A stretch of 64,000 nt of DNA, from assembly GCA_015179045.1 (NCBI GenBank), contig WHUZ01000089.1, positions 174,435-238,434 on the forward strand, in the 5' to 3' direction. The notes under the pieces are model-generated. The model was not told where the DNA came from and ran no database searches. It saw only the letters and a list, made by a program, of their open reading frames with translations. The stretch comes from Kalaharituber pfeilii (taxonomy: Eukaryota; Ascomycota; Pezizomycetes; Pezizales; Pezizaceae). The translations under genes were made by a program, and so were the position numbers. Positions 23,840-35,517 of this stretch are shown piece by piece (within the stretch, counting starts at the first letter, position 1; every line of letters begins with the position of its first letter).

Positions 23840-23974
23840 CACAGCTAGTGTGACCATCAGTTTCTTGGCAAGACTCAATCGAATGTTCTAGGGCCAGAAG
23901 CAAGCTATTTCGTCGTGAAGGAAAAAAGCAGATCCGAGGCTGCAAAGCAGCTCCAACGATAGGTGAGTAATCGA

Positions 23975-26124
23975 TTATTTGTCAATACCATGTTTGACCT
24001 ATGGATCGAGGTGTTAGCAATGATCGTCAAACAAAGAAAATTGGATCCCAAGGAAGACTATACCTTCTTATGACGGGTGAGAGCATCCTGCCTGCTAAAC
24101 CTTTTGTCGTCATTGCAGATCTCGCATCTTACTTTCTCGCGAGTTGTATTGTGAATTGTATCTTCATGACGAGTGAGATCATAAGGCCGTGAAAACAGAG
24201 TATTGCAGGGCTTTCCGGTTGTAGGATTGGTCCTCATGCATCGATGTGGTCCTTGGTGCCTACTCGGAAGCTGGCCATGTAAAGTCGAAGTCATTCCAGC
24301 AGATCCAACTGGTGTGGACTGACGATGATTTTCCCTTTTGTGCTTTTGTAGCTTTTGGCTTGTAGGAAACCGCTGATTGCACCCTTGCGCAGTGCAAGTG
24401 TATGCCCCAGTGTCCGCTTTGGAGCCCTCAGGCTTGATTAAAGGGGAAGCAGATTTCGCTTGTTCGCTATTACTAGCCATCCTTGGTGCAGGCACCGTCG
24501 CAGAGGGGAGGGTTGGCTGATGATACGGATAGCTGGAAGGTAGTATTGGGATGTGAGGGCTTTGATGGAAGGAGAAGGCACTAGAGCTGTGAATGGACTC
24601 TGTGTCACTCCCCCTTCTACTTGTATTCAAGCCAGTGTAACCACGGTCGCTCATATCATCAGTCATGTTGTAACCAGATTGTATGTGCCCACCGCCGTTG
24701 GTGTAATTTTGTTCATGAGCGAAGAGACTTGTCCTGCTTGCTTCATCCTCTGGATCAGGATACTCAAGCATGGCGTCCTTGGGTGATATGGTTTTTGGAG
24801 TTTCTATGATCTGATCAACTTCAGCCATCATATTCTCGGCCATGGACTGTGTCTCTAGATCCTTTTGGTGCTCCCTCCTCGACTGGAAGGTAAGATAAGG
24901 GTGGAAGTTGCTGTGCCTTACAGGAGCTGTTTGTGGTGGTCTTAATGTATGGAAAGGAGAGTTGACACGGAATGGCGATTCGCCACGCGAGACAGTTGGT
25001 GTTGGCTGCCTAGCCTCCATAGCGTGGTCGTTCTGAGCCTTTTGGTAATAGGTGGCAAGCGTCGAAATATTGTTTGGCCTCTGTCTAGGCTGTTTCTGCT
25101 GCTGTTGCTGCGGCTGCTGTTGCTGCGGCTGCTGTTGCTGTTGCTGCTGCACCTTTGGCATCTCCATTGTAGATGAGGATCTAAATAGCTCGTCCTCGAC
25201 AGCGTCAGACACTGTCCTTGTAAACTTTGGAGCTTGATTTTGGATGTCTATCATGAAGGGGAAGTGTAAGCTTTCGTCCATCCAATCATCTAGTATAGGA
25301 ATATAGGTATCCTCACGGGTTACTGGTGTTCGTGCGGATGGCACTCTATCACCGTCGTTTGACCCCGGGGAACCGATTGATGTCATGGGAGAGTGAATGT
25401 CACCCTCGTAGACGGATGGGTGCCCGGAGGAAGAATATCTGTTTGATGGAGAAAGGGCTGGCAAGTCGTCCTCGTTTGAGTGTGCTTGAGAAAGAGGTGG
25501 ATAGGTTTGTGTGTAAGGAGTTAAATACTGTTGATGAGATAGTTTAGAGTAGTCGGTGTGGTAGCTGCTGTAGAAATCGTTGTGAAGTGCAGTTTCCATC
25601 TGAGTAGGGTATGAGGGTATTTGGGGTTGGGTGGTGGATGTGGTAGAAGGTTGAGGTTGGGTTGAAGGAACCGTATCCTTGGGGTGATCTTGGACTAAAG
25701 TACCCAGAGGCTGCTCTTCCATGAGCAACCAATCAGAAGGGACTGAGTCTGATATTATCGAAACTCTAGATGGCGAACGGGACGGCGTCGAACTATGCGA
25801 CAGTGTAGTCGCCACCGTAGCGGGCGATGCTGACTCTGACGCTCTTTGCAGGTTTATATGAGGAGGGTTCAGCCCACGAAGCTGCCCTTGTTGCATATTC
25901 CCACCAAGGGAAGGAATAAAGCTCGATGGGCTATCCAAACCCACTGTGGTCTGTGCGAAGAAGGGTAACGCTGACTGGTCAAGCTTGACTCTCTTTTCGC
26001 TATGAGTGTCGTATGAGTCTGGTATGGCTGCGGTCGCAGAGAAGGGCATGTAAAAGAGGTCTGGGTAGTAGTACTGCTGCTGCTGTTCCTGGGCCAGGGG
26101 TGATGGGATTGGTCGAGCTATCAT
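23975..26124 (-). CDS. C2H2 zinc-finger transcription factor, Rpn4/RpnR-like
   Basis: Likely nuclear transcription factor of 694 residues. Exon 1 is 26124-24064, intron 24063-23999 (GTATAG donor, CCATAG acceptor), exon 2 23998-23975. The N-terminal 570 residues are disordered and Ser/Pro/Gln-rich with a Gln tract near residues 325-345, typical of activation regions. Three fingers sit at the extreme C-terminus: CX4C..HX4H (577-600), CX10C..HX4H (about 629-658, containing RPYDLTRHEDTIH) and CX2C..HX4H (about 667-691). The last His of finger 3 is encoded only after splicing (RHKKVKH), which strongly supports the intron. The middle finger with its long Cys loop, followed by an SRQDALTRH finger, resembles fungal Rpn4/RpnR-type proteasome regulators. 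That assignment is from memory and moderate. RPN6 lies 5.7 kb away. The upstream region has G/C tracts and overlapping frames that look like a long leader. Confidence 0.88.
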
Positions 26125-26285
26125 TTGAGTTTCGGTAGCGAGGTGATGATGTATGGATTGTACGAGTACTCGAGGGTGCTTGCTGAGAAATCAGAAGCAT
26201 TAGCATTAGCATAGCGCACCATTACGACGCCTTCGTCCGCAGCAGCCTTTTCCTGAACGAGACGGGGTGTGTGTGTGGTGGTGGA

Positions 26286-26313
26286 GGGGGGGGAGGGGGG
26301 GGGGGGGGGGGGG
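26286..26313 (+). repeat. G8-A-G19 tract
   Basis: G8 at 26286-26293, one A, then G19 at 26295-26313, about 160-190 bp upstream of the zinc-finger ATG. On the transcribed side this gives a C-rich leader or promoter and a G-rich template. Quadruplex-forming potential is evident from sequence. Confidence 0.8.
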
Positions 26314-26843
26314 TAGGGCAGCAGAGCGAACCGTCTGCCGAGAGAAGTACTCGAGTACTGAGCTGCCAGGCGTACTATGCCTGCGCACAGCGGGGGGGCC
26401 TCCCGGACGGACTTTTGACAGCTCTCTTTTTTTTCGTGGCGGATACGAAGCGCACTGGTGGAGGGGGTCCTTACTATGGGCAGGCGGGAGCAGTAGTGTC
26501 TGCGTCGAATTGGGCCTGGAGGGTCTTCGCTGGGCGGGGCGCCGGTTAGGAGGACACAGGCGCTGTGGGCTGGCTGCGGGCGACGGTGCTGAAGCGAGCG
26601 TGGGGCGGATGCTGCGGGGCGTGGTCGCAATTGTAGGCCGATGGTGACTGTGAATGGAGGTTGAGTATGGCGCTCCACGGTGGGAATATATCTGGCCTGG
26701 CGAGGCCTCATGTGCTTATAAAATCGATTCATGATTTTTTTCGTGGTTGAGAAGCTCATTGTGTCATTGGCAGCGTGCAGTGAGCTTCGTTCAAGTTTGC
26801 AGCGCGAAAGGGTGTGCTGCAGGGGTGTCCTGGCGGTGCGGCC

Positions 26844-26883
26844 GGGGGGGGGGGGGGGGGTGCGTGGTGGGTGGGTGGGTGGG
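26844..26883 (+). repeat. G17 run followed by a GGGT x4 quadruplex motif
   Basis: G17 at 26844-26860, then GGGTGGGTGGGTGGG at 26869-26883, an ideal G-quadruplex sequence with one-base loops. It lies about 720-760 bp upstream of the zinc-finger start. Confidence 0.8.
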
Positions 26884-27243
26884 CAGCTGTTGCATGGCTT
26901 TATGTTTTTCGCGGGCAGGCCAGCGCATGCGGCATGCGTGCGCGCCCCGCCCCCGAGGGCAGAAATCCGGGCGAGCGCTGCGGAGGACTCAACGGAGGAA
27001 ATCAAGAGACGCCCGTGCAGCTCAGGTGCGGGCGTCCCCCGCCCTGGCCGCCGGCGGTACGGCGGTACTCAGCACCAGCACACGCGCAGCACCTGGCCTG
27101 GCGGCCCTGCAGCCCGTCGTCGGCCTGCAATATGCAAATTGGCTTTCGCGGCCTCAACCTCAAACGCAAGCAAATGCTCCCCCCCAAGCTTACGCTTGCG
27201 CTCTCCATGGTGAACGTCCTGCTCTACTGCCCGCCGCGTCCCT

Positions 27244-27298
27244 CACCCTCCACCCTCCACCCTCCACCCTCCACCCTCCACCCTCCACCCTCCACCCT
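27244..27298 (+). repeat. (CACCCTC)n minisatellite
   Basis: Seven perfect copies of CACCCTC plus a 6-nt partial copy. Non-coding. It is not the fungal telomere repeat (TTAGGG). Confidence 0.9.
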
Positions 27299-29211
27299 TA
27301 GTCTCGAACCTGCCACCCTCCCTCCCGCCTAGAGCCTGCACCTCATGCTCCGCATCGTTCAACGCATGTCAAAGCAGGCGAGCAGAGCATGCAAGATGTG
27401 GCTATCAGTGTAGCCCTTCCCCCCCCCCACCCCCCCGCCCAACAAAATGCGCGAGCCTCATCTCCAGCCACTGTGCTAACAGGAATGCACACAAGAATGC
27501 ATACAGGATGCAGACACGTGTGGTTAGGTAATACAATGATGCGTGCACAGCCGCGCTACTCCAGATCCTTATGCGCATGGCCTACAGAAACCGTCTTGGC
27601 CCTCCCCCCCAATTGGGCACCGATCCGTTCCTGCTTAAGTGCCTACTTTAAAATTATCAATCAAGCTCGGGCTATGATAATGAATTTCCGTCTTGCAAAT
27701 GCCCCTAAATCCGCCGCTCGTCTTAAGGCCACAGTCTTGGCTTCGTTCATAGCTCGAGCAACTATGCTCGAGATCCTGTCTTTACTAACTGCTATCGAAA
27801 CCCCTAACCACCCATGGAGTGTATGGTATTACGCATGAATTACTGCAACAGCTTTCGGCGGCTTGAGTCAGTACCTTGCAGCTCCGGTTCTTGTCTTCGG
27901 AAAAACAGGTCGGATGTGCAGGTACACGACGTGATCTGTGCTCACAAGCGCAGGGAAAATACGATTGAGCATCGGGTCGGCAAAGGCTATGCCCCCTGTT
28001 ACGAGACTACTTGTGCCCCATGTCTGCATTTGCAATCGTCAGCTCTATTTGCACTTACTTTACACGGCCAACATAGTTCCATTGTCCTGACAAGTGCCTT
28101 CTAGAACATGATATTTTCCCCTCACAAAGACAAAAATGTGACAATTAAGAATGAAAGGCTGAATTGTTTGTCCCAAAGCTATTGCTTTCTTTTGGGTGCG
28201 CAATAAGTTATAGAAGTCTCGCATGTAAACGAACTTGAGCTCTCAACTCATTTCCAAATTCTAGCGGCGCCCCGATATTCCCTCGCGAAACTCAAAGTGT
28301 TGGCTAAAGCCCAGGCACGGAAAATTATGCACATAAAAGGCGAGAATGCCGTACTTGAATTGTTGTACACATCTTTGGGTAGGGCGGTGTCTCAACCGAG
28401 TACAAAATAGAGCGATCGCTAATCTTCAGAAACCAAGCCATTTGCAATCACGATCGCCCAAGGGAATACCCTGTCCAAGCCCATGACCTGGTGCGGGGTC
28501 TAAACTAAGATACAAAAAGGCAGTCGCTATACTTGTTACGGTGTAGAAAGAGCAGGGTTCATGTTGGGCAGGTTTCTAGAAGGAATACGTACCCAGCGGG
28601 CATTTCACCGGATAGTTCCTGTTATCGATAATTGCAAAAGCGCAGAACGAGGTCAACCCCATTGGTTCGCTGACACCTGGCGACCAATCATGAACTCAGT
28701 CTCATCTCATTCCGAAAATTGTGGGCCGACCAAATAAAGAAATTGTTATGCAGGATAGATCAATTTATCCAGAGCGAAAGTTTTGACCCTCCTTCAAGTC
28801 TGCACTTTAACAGAATATTCTATTAAGCGGTACGTAACTGGGCATTTGGTCTCGTGAGTCTCCGGGTAGATATTTGGTTTATTCAGATGGGCCACGGAGA
28901 TAAAATAAATTTTATCGCGGAGGCTTCGCGAGTACGGTCTGCCAAGTACAAATTGCAAATTAGTTTACAAATCACGAAATCCGTACTGGTACATGCAGAA
29001 AAGTCTGGGCACAACAACATGCGCAGGAAAAGCCGTAGGGTTAAAAATAACGATAGAGAAAGGTTGCATTGAATAAATATTCTGGGCTGCATCGGCAGTG
29101 CAATTCGGCAGGAATAGAATGTTCTTCCCATTGTGGCCCAACATATCCCCACCAATAAGTTCCTACTTAATGCAAGGGCTTTTCTTTTCTTCTTCTTCTT
29201 CTTTTTTTTTC

Positions 29212-29216
29212 TTTTT

Positions 29217-29251
<35 letters not shown>

Positions 29252-29254
29252 TGT
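29212..29254 (+). repeat. T27 tract followed by (GT)8
   Basis: T27 at 29212-29238 directly followed by eight GT dinucleotides at 29239-29254, preceded by a TTC-rich stretch. A compound microsatellite likely to vary in length. Confidence 0.85.
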
Positions 29255-30742
29255 TTCTTATTTCTCTTTTTCTGAATTTTTTTTTTTTTTTGTGTCTTGT
29301 CGCTTAAGCTAGATCGACCACCTCCACGTGCTGCAAGCCGGGCAGATATGTTTCGCACTAGCTCAGACAATTTGTCGGAGCCCTCTGACACCATTTGCGG
29401 GGAATTAGTGGTAGGTTTCCTTCAACATGTTCTGCACCTGCGCGCGGCTAGCATATCAGGATAGAAAGTACGGATGAACAACTATTTTTTGCTAAAAATA
29501 TCTGCGGTAATGTGCGATACGAATGCTATGGGTGGTCGAGTTTCATATAGTGGTATCTTCATTGGATCATTACACTAGTACAGGGCAATGGTTGATTTTT
29601 TTCCTTCGCTCACAGGTATTTACGTTCCAATATCAGCCTCAACATAACTCCGCTTGTCTCCGAGCCTCAAAACTTGCCGCGCTAGGCGGACATCACAACG
29701 TCAATCGCGGCACTCTACTCGAGCAGAGAGACTCAACTGCAACACTTTAATGAGCCACCATGCGCCTGAACAATTCACCTGAGGAATGCATTTGCCTGCA
29801 ACTTGATATTACTTTCACCTGATAATCAACCTGTAAAAAACATCCAAACATCTGGGACTGTAACACCCTTACCTATTTATGAATACCATACCGTGCTGCT
29901 TCGAGGTCTCCAGTCTCAAGGGATCAGGAGGCGGATGCTTAGACCAGCTGATTTACGAATTTCCGCCACAGTATATACCTGTCAGATGGTTGGAGATACC
30001 TAATATGGGAGGACCAAGCGTGTATAAACATTATTTGCCTTAGTTTGCCACCTTCTATGGCTTATATTTGAGGGCCTCTTTTCCTTACTTGCTATGTCCA
30101 GAGATTGAGACACAGTCAGTGGTTAATGATATTCAATTACGATGGCTTTGAGACAGCTGTCAGCCTCGGATATGGACCTGGTAGAGATCGTTCAGCTCGA
30201 TTTTGATAAGTTACTATTTGCATACTATCCGCAGATGAAAAGAATGAGTGGTAGCCTCTAGGTAATAACTAATGACTAATTATCTCAAGTATTCTTTTGA
30301 CACATAGACTTAATACCATACGCGCTATCTTGTTGGCCTAGGATACGACTCACTATCGACTACCCTGGAATTATGGTGATTGAATATCTTGATATCTGTA
30401 AATACTAACAAGCTAATCTGCGTACGTACACCTCCACCCCTCGAAGACAAGCTCAGCCATATTATGAGTCACATCGTGAGAGAGCATCACACTACCAAAC
30501 TATCCTGTTTTATATTCTGCTGTTAGCTTCACAATCTCTGGAGAAGCCTAGTGTGATAGTGCCGCCATACCTGTTAGCACAGCATCAGGGTAACTGTTGG
30601 GAGTGGAAATTTTCGTAGTATACAAATACCTAGGTCGTTCCTAGCCACCTCCCAGGGTCATTCTAGTTAAGCGAACATCTGCATGTAACTGGTGGACCGA
30701 GTGTCACATGTGCACAAGAGACGCCAAGCAAATAGTTATGTA

Positions 30743-30820
30743 CTTGCTCGTTCAGAATTATTGGAACGATTGACTAGCGCATAATTAGTCAGCCGTTCCA
30801 ATACTTTCTCAACGAGCGAG
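30743..30820. mobile_element. 78-bp foldback element flanked by TA (Stowaway/mariner-like MITE)
   Basis: An almost complete palindrome. The left arm starts CTTGCTCGTTCAGAATTATT and continues with GGAACG; the right arm ends CGAGCGAG and carries CGTTCCAATACTTTCTCAAC. The two arms meet near 30780 at a short loop (GCGCATAA). TA lies immediately outside both ends (30741-30742 and 30821-30822), the target-site duplication of Tc1/mariner-class elements. It has no coding capacity. Family naming needs other copies from the genome. Confidence 0.7.
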
Positions 30821-31806
30821 TAAATTGTTGTGTGGGGCTGGGATCTCAGCCACAATGCAATGCGAGGTACAGCACCTGTTTATAGTAGCACCTTTATTGG
30901 ATACAGGGGGTGCGAAAAGAAAGGTGAATTTTCCGGTAGCTTGGGAAACCCGACATTGCGCGGTACTGTGCAGCGTACTGTGGAGTCACAAATAAGACAG
31001 CAGTCGAACCAAGCACAAAGATAAAAATATTTCGAGAAGAATGCAGGGCCAGCGAGCTCAAAATGTACACTACATGTCATCATCCCGCAATTGGTCCTTT
31101 ATGCAAAAGAGCGTTTTACCTCAGGGTACCCCATGGCAAGCTAAATGGAACTGGGTGCTTTCCTAAGGGGTAAACCGGAGGCAGTGCTTATTGTTGGTCG
31201 CTTCGCAACGGTCTTGTCTGATAGTGGAACATCGTTTGGGGCTCCTTACTGTGCATAGTATATGCTGGACTGTACTAGCATTCGCTGTCCATTATACGTG
31301 TGGTCCTTGTGCAGTTTGTTAATGCTGGATTTAGTTATGAAATTCTGATTGACAAAGCCTTCGACGGATATACCACCGCGCGGATCCAAGCCAATAGGAT
31401 TACGAATTGGTTATGCATTTTGACAAAATGTTGAGAAGCATACGTGTCCCACATGGCTTTTTGCTCATGAGATGTTCACATCATAAGTATCATGACAAAT
31501 CACCCCAACCTTGAACATTACATAATGCTTGCACAGAATTAGTGCCAAGATCCTACTTGGTTGGACAAGGAATGTTCTTGGCACTGACTTCAAGCTATCT
31601 AGCCACACACAAGCCCCACCTCAACATACCCCCCTTCTAAGTGTACACTGAGGTCACAGTACCTGAGAGCTAGCCAACCACGCAAAAGGCACCGCTATAT
31701 CACCTGTCTATCACAACACTCTCCGACTCATCTCAGCCTGTCTCAGGAGTCCCACTGCCGCAGCCTCAGCCACTTAGCTACCCACCATACCATTGTCGTG
31801 ACTGTG

Positions 31807-33216
31807 ATGGGATCCGTAGAGGAGGCACAGAAGCTGGTGAAGCAGAGCCCTGCTCAGGCAGAGGCGATTCTCAAGGAGATAATTGCTAAGCAACCAGCGT
31901 TGAATGAAGAAGCGCTGAAGGAGTATGAGTTGGCGTTGATGGAGCTGGGGGGGCTGTATAGGGATGCGAGGTTAGTTTCACTGCTGAGATGATCCAAGTG
32001 ACAAATAATGTAAAATTGTGTATGCCATAGAGCCGGAGCTGAGTGCTAATGTGGTGATGCTTCTGCTGCTGTAGGAGAACAGATGAGTTAGCAGAGCTGA
32101 TACAGACGAGCCGGTCTGTAATGTCTTCATTTGCCAAGGCGAAGACTGCAAAAATTGGTATGTTTCGGACCACCTCAGCTGTAGCCCAATGTGTCTAATA
32201 CGGACTTAGTCCGACAATTGATTGACCTATTCACCACTATCCCTGATACCCTCGACATCCAAATTGCCGTGACCAAATCCTGCATCGAATGGGCGGTCTC
32301 CGAGAAACGCTCCTTCCTCCGTCAGAATCTCGAGACGCGGCTTGTTGGGCTGTACCTGCAGAAGCAGTCCTACCAGGAAGCTCTCCTCCTGATTAACAAT
32401 CTGCTGAGAGAGCTCAAGCGTCTGGATGACAAGATGATGTTGGTCGAAGTCCAACTGCTCGAGTCCCGTGTTTATCATGCACTTCGTAATATACCCAAGT
32501 CACGCGCATCACTGACTTCAGCACGAACGTCAGCGAATGCGGCATATTGCCCACAGCTAATGCAGGCTGGTCTCGACATGCAGTCTGGGATATTGCATGC
32601 CGAAGATAAAGATTACAAGACTGCGTTCTCTTACTTCATTGAGGCCCTCGAGGGGTACTCGTCCCAGGACGAGACTGCAAAGGCCGTCGCCGCGCTCAAG
32701 TACATGCTTCTTAGCAAGATCATGCTCAACCTGACCGACGACGTGAAGCAGATCCTGACTGGGAAGCTCGCCATAAAATATGCCGGGCGGGACATTGAGG
32801 CCATGAAAGCTGTCGCCAAAGCGCACTCGAACCGCTCCCTCGCCCAATTCGAGCAAGCATTATCTGACTTTAAAGCCGAGCTTGGTATGGATCCCTTTAT
32901 TAGGTCCCACTTCAACGCTCTATACGATACCCTCCTAGAGCAGAATTTGGTCCGCGTGATCGAGCCGTTCAGTAGGGTTGAGATTGAGCACGTGGCGAAG
33001 CTGGTGGGACTAGGGACACAGCAGGTGGAGGGTAAACTAAGTCAGATGATATTAGATAAAGTGTTTTCAGGTGTGTTGGATCAGGGTTCCGGGTGTTTGA
33101 TTGTGTTTGATGAGGTTGGGAGAGATAGAGCGTATGATGCGGCGCTGGAGACAATCGAGAAGTTGTCGACAGTGGTTGATGTATTGTATGCGAATCAGGC
33201 GTCGTTGTTGGATTAG
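31807..33216 (+). CDS. rpn6: 26S proteasome lid subunit Rpn6 (PSMD11)
   Basis: Structural subunit of the 19S lid that clamps lid and base/core particle. Three exons: 31807-31970, 32075-32157 and 32210-33216, with introns 31971-32074 (GTTAGT) and 32158-32209 (52 nt). The product is 417 residues, near the usual 420-435. An N-terminal helical-repeat solenoid covers most of the protein, with hallmarks [33 protein letters not shown] and [20 protein letters not shown]. The PCI domain lies about 290-390 ([20 protein letters not shown], then [20 protein letters not shown]). The C-terminal helix [14 protein letters not shown] closes the lid bundle. The ATG at 31807 is the first in the frame; the family N-terminus ([20 protein letters not shown]) follows directly. 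An exact PACE-type element sits only far upstream (30044-30052), with none seen close by. Confidence 0.96.
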
Positions 33217-35517
33217 AAGGAGGTAGAAGGAGGGCGGGGAAGGTGGAAGTATATAACTATTGTTCAGCGCTGAATGAAGAAATGTTTTATGTTTCAGTTG
33301 TTGAGGGGGATTATGGCTATTAGAGATGTAGTATTTATGAACACGGCCCTGGAAAAATACAGTTTAGCTCTCAAGGCTCATATATCACGCCTTCTGCAGA
33401 TGCCTACATTAGAATTCCATTGTATACCTGCTCTACACCAACAGCAGTGATTGTGAATAGCCATCAGCTCAAATACCGAAATTTGATGTCGCCCTCACCA
33501 TCCCCCCCGCATGTTTTTCAAATCCATACATTACCCTGAACTCTTCGAATACTAAATTTCGCCATTACCCTCAACTCCAACACCGGCACCACCATCGCCT
33601 TGATCTCAGTACACAAGACAAATTGTTTCCTTTTTTTTTTTTAACAAGTTTGAACAGAGTAGGAATCGGATATGTAGAATCTGGAATTGTCCCTTTCTAA
33701 TACACTTTTCCATCTCGGCTTCCCGTCACGGACTACTTTTAATGACTTCCGTTATTGGCAGCGAAGGTCGCTACTTTACTTGAATTTATGGAGGAAGAAG
33801 AAGATAATAAAAAAAAACGTGCGGCCTATGAGCATGATTATATACGTTTTCGTCAGGCAAAAACTTGATAAAGTACCTTGTTCTGCACGGATTCTAGCCT
33901 CAATCCCTCCAGAACCTATGTTCACTTCACCCAGAAATCGTGCGGTTCAGATTTGTGGGGGACCCGTAACTCGGATATGACTTCTGGCGCCAGGGCGCTG
34001 GCGACGTCTAAGGTTCCAGCATTCTCCACCGATGACGTCACTGCATAGTGTACTACATGTCATTTATGACAGTATAATGTGAGAGTATATCAGCCCTACA
34101 TCGTTGATGGCACCTTCTTTTGTTGAAGAGGTCCTGTCAAGGTGCATATTAGTATTTACACTTACATGTACTCAGCACCCCATGGCAGCCAATAGCGTCA
34201 GAACTCCGTGGATTTACGCACTCGGCCCAACTTAGAGGAAATGTCCTTATACGATATTAAGTACCGCAAAAGCAGTTGGGAGCCATGGGGGTAGATAGCA
34301 CAAGTACAAGAACACAAGTTTAGCCCAAGAACGATCACCATACCAGAATGAGAAGACGGCACAACTTTATCTGACCTCTTGTACTTGTATACCTCAAGAG
34401 GAAAAGAAAACTTGGTAAATTGTCTGTATTTCTTGTGCCGTACACAGGGAGTTGTGTTTTTTTTTTCCCAAAAAAATATGGGTGGTCATTTGCCCCGTAG
34501 CTGAATTAGCGAGAATGACACGCTGCTTTTATTCCTGTGTTAAGCAAATGTCACCTAGTGCACTAAAAAGTGGGGGGAACCCCTTCGTACTGAAGATAAA
34601 TTTTATTTTATTTTATTTTTTTAAATTTCTTTTTTGCACGGCGATGAATATTTTCTACCATGACAAAAAAGGTCAGAAATAGCACAACTAGGGAGGATAA
34701 GGGTGGGGAGAGGCTGAGTTCCATTTTGGTAGCACCTGGATCGAACTATACATTACCCTGAACCAATCCTTTCCTACCACTCCCTACCATTACCCCCGGA
34801 ACGAAATTTGCAAAAAATATGTGTTCAAAACATAGTTTCCAAAAACAAAAATTTCTTAGGGGAAAAAAAAGCTCTGTTTTTAATTATATATATATACAGG
34901 AGATACCCCTGGCTGAAATATAAGAGCTTGGGAATATTATCTATTTGTTTTATTTTTTTTTACAATATGTAAAATTAAAGTTTTCTTGATAATAATGTAA
35001 ACATAACGTAACGAAAACCCACGGCTGAAGACCGAAAACAATTAAAAAAAAATAAACTATGATCATCGTCATTCCATCCTCATTTACTTCTCCGTATACA
35101 ATGTACCATCCCTCTTTTTTACTTCATTTCAAAACAAACTTTTCACCTTTTCTTTCTTTTTTTTCTTTTTTTTTTTTTTTTTGTTTAGCTTTGTTTTGTA
35201 ACGGGTTAGATTATGTGTGTAACCAGTTATAGTTTACCTCCCCCGCCCCTCGATTGGACAACCGCCGGCCTTAATCGGCAAAAAAGATTTATATGATATA
35301 TATAAGTATGTAAAATATATAAATTATAGAATCCCGTAGCTAAATAAACTTGCTTTGGTGGACAAAACAAAAAAAGGAAATAGAAAAAGGGAAAAAAATC
35401 TTATAATTTTAAAAAAAAAACCCCAAGAATACGAAAGGGAAAAGCACAGAAAGGCAGACCCAAAATCAATGCATAAAAAACTCCCACCTGATCACTCTTT
35501 ACCCTCCATTCACATAT
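33217..35517. other. intergenic, AT-rich
   Basis: About 2.3 kb between convergent ends of RPN6 and the ankyrin-DIL gene. Many A and T tracts, a TGACGTCA octamer at 34033-34040 and no supportable frame. Confidence 0.5.

Larger units (their letters stand above)
14932..23974. other. gene desert, second part
   Basis: About 9 kb without a supported gene on either strand. Short frames are plentiful but lack domains, codon consistency or splice-linked partners. Contents noted separately: an 18-bp palindrome, a set of ATGCCAAG inverted repeats, a T23 tract and a CRE-like octamer near the right end. The stretch may be decayed transposon sequence; too diverged to classify by eye. Confidence 0.5.
26125..31806. 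other. gene desert between the zinc-finger gene and RPN6
   Basis: About 5.7 kb. The first 1.2 kb is GC-rich with long G tracts on the plus strand and is presumably promoter and leader of the zinc-finger gene. Overlapping frames there (for example 26121-27005 minus, 26747-27301 plus) are compositional. The rest is AT-rich with simple repeats and a foldback element. No further gene is supported. Confidence 0.5.

Noticed and set aside
26121..27301. Several 160-294-residue frames on both strands upstream of the zinc-finger gene
   Set aside because: They arise from GC-rich, stop-poor sequence in several overlapping frames at once; Pro/Arg/Ala-rich with no domain.
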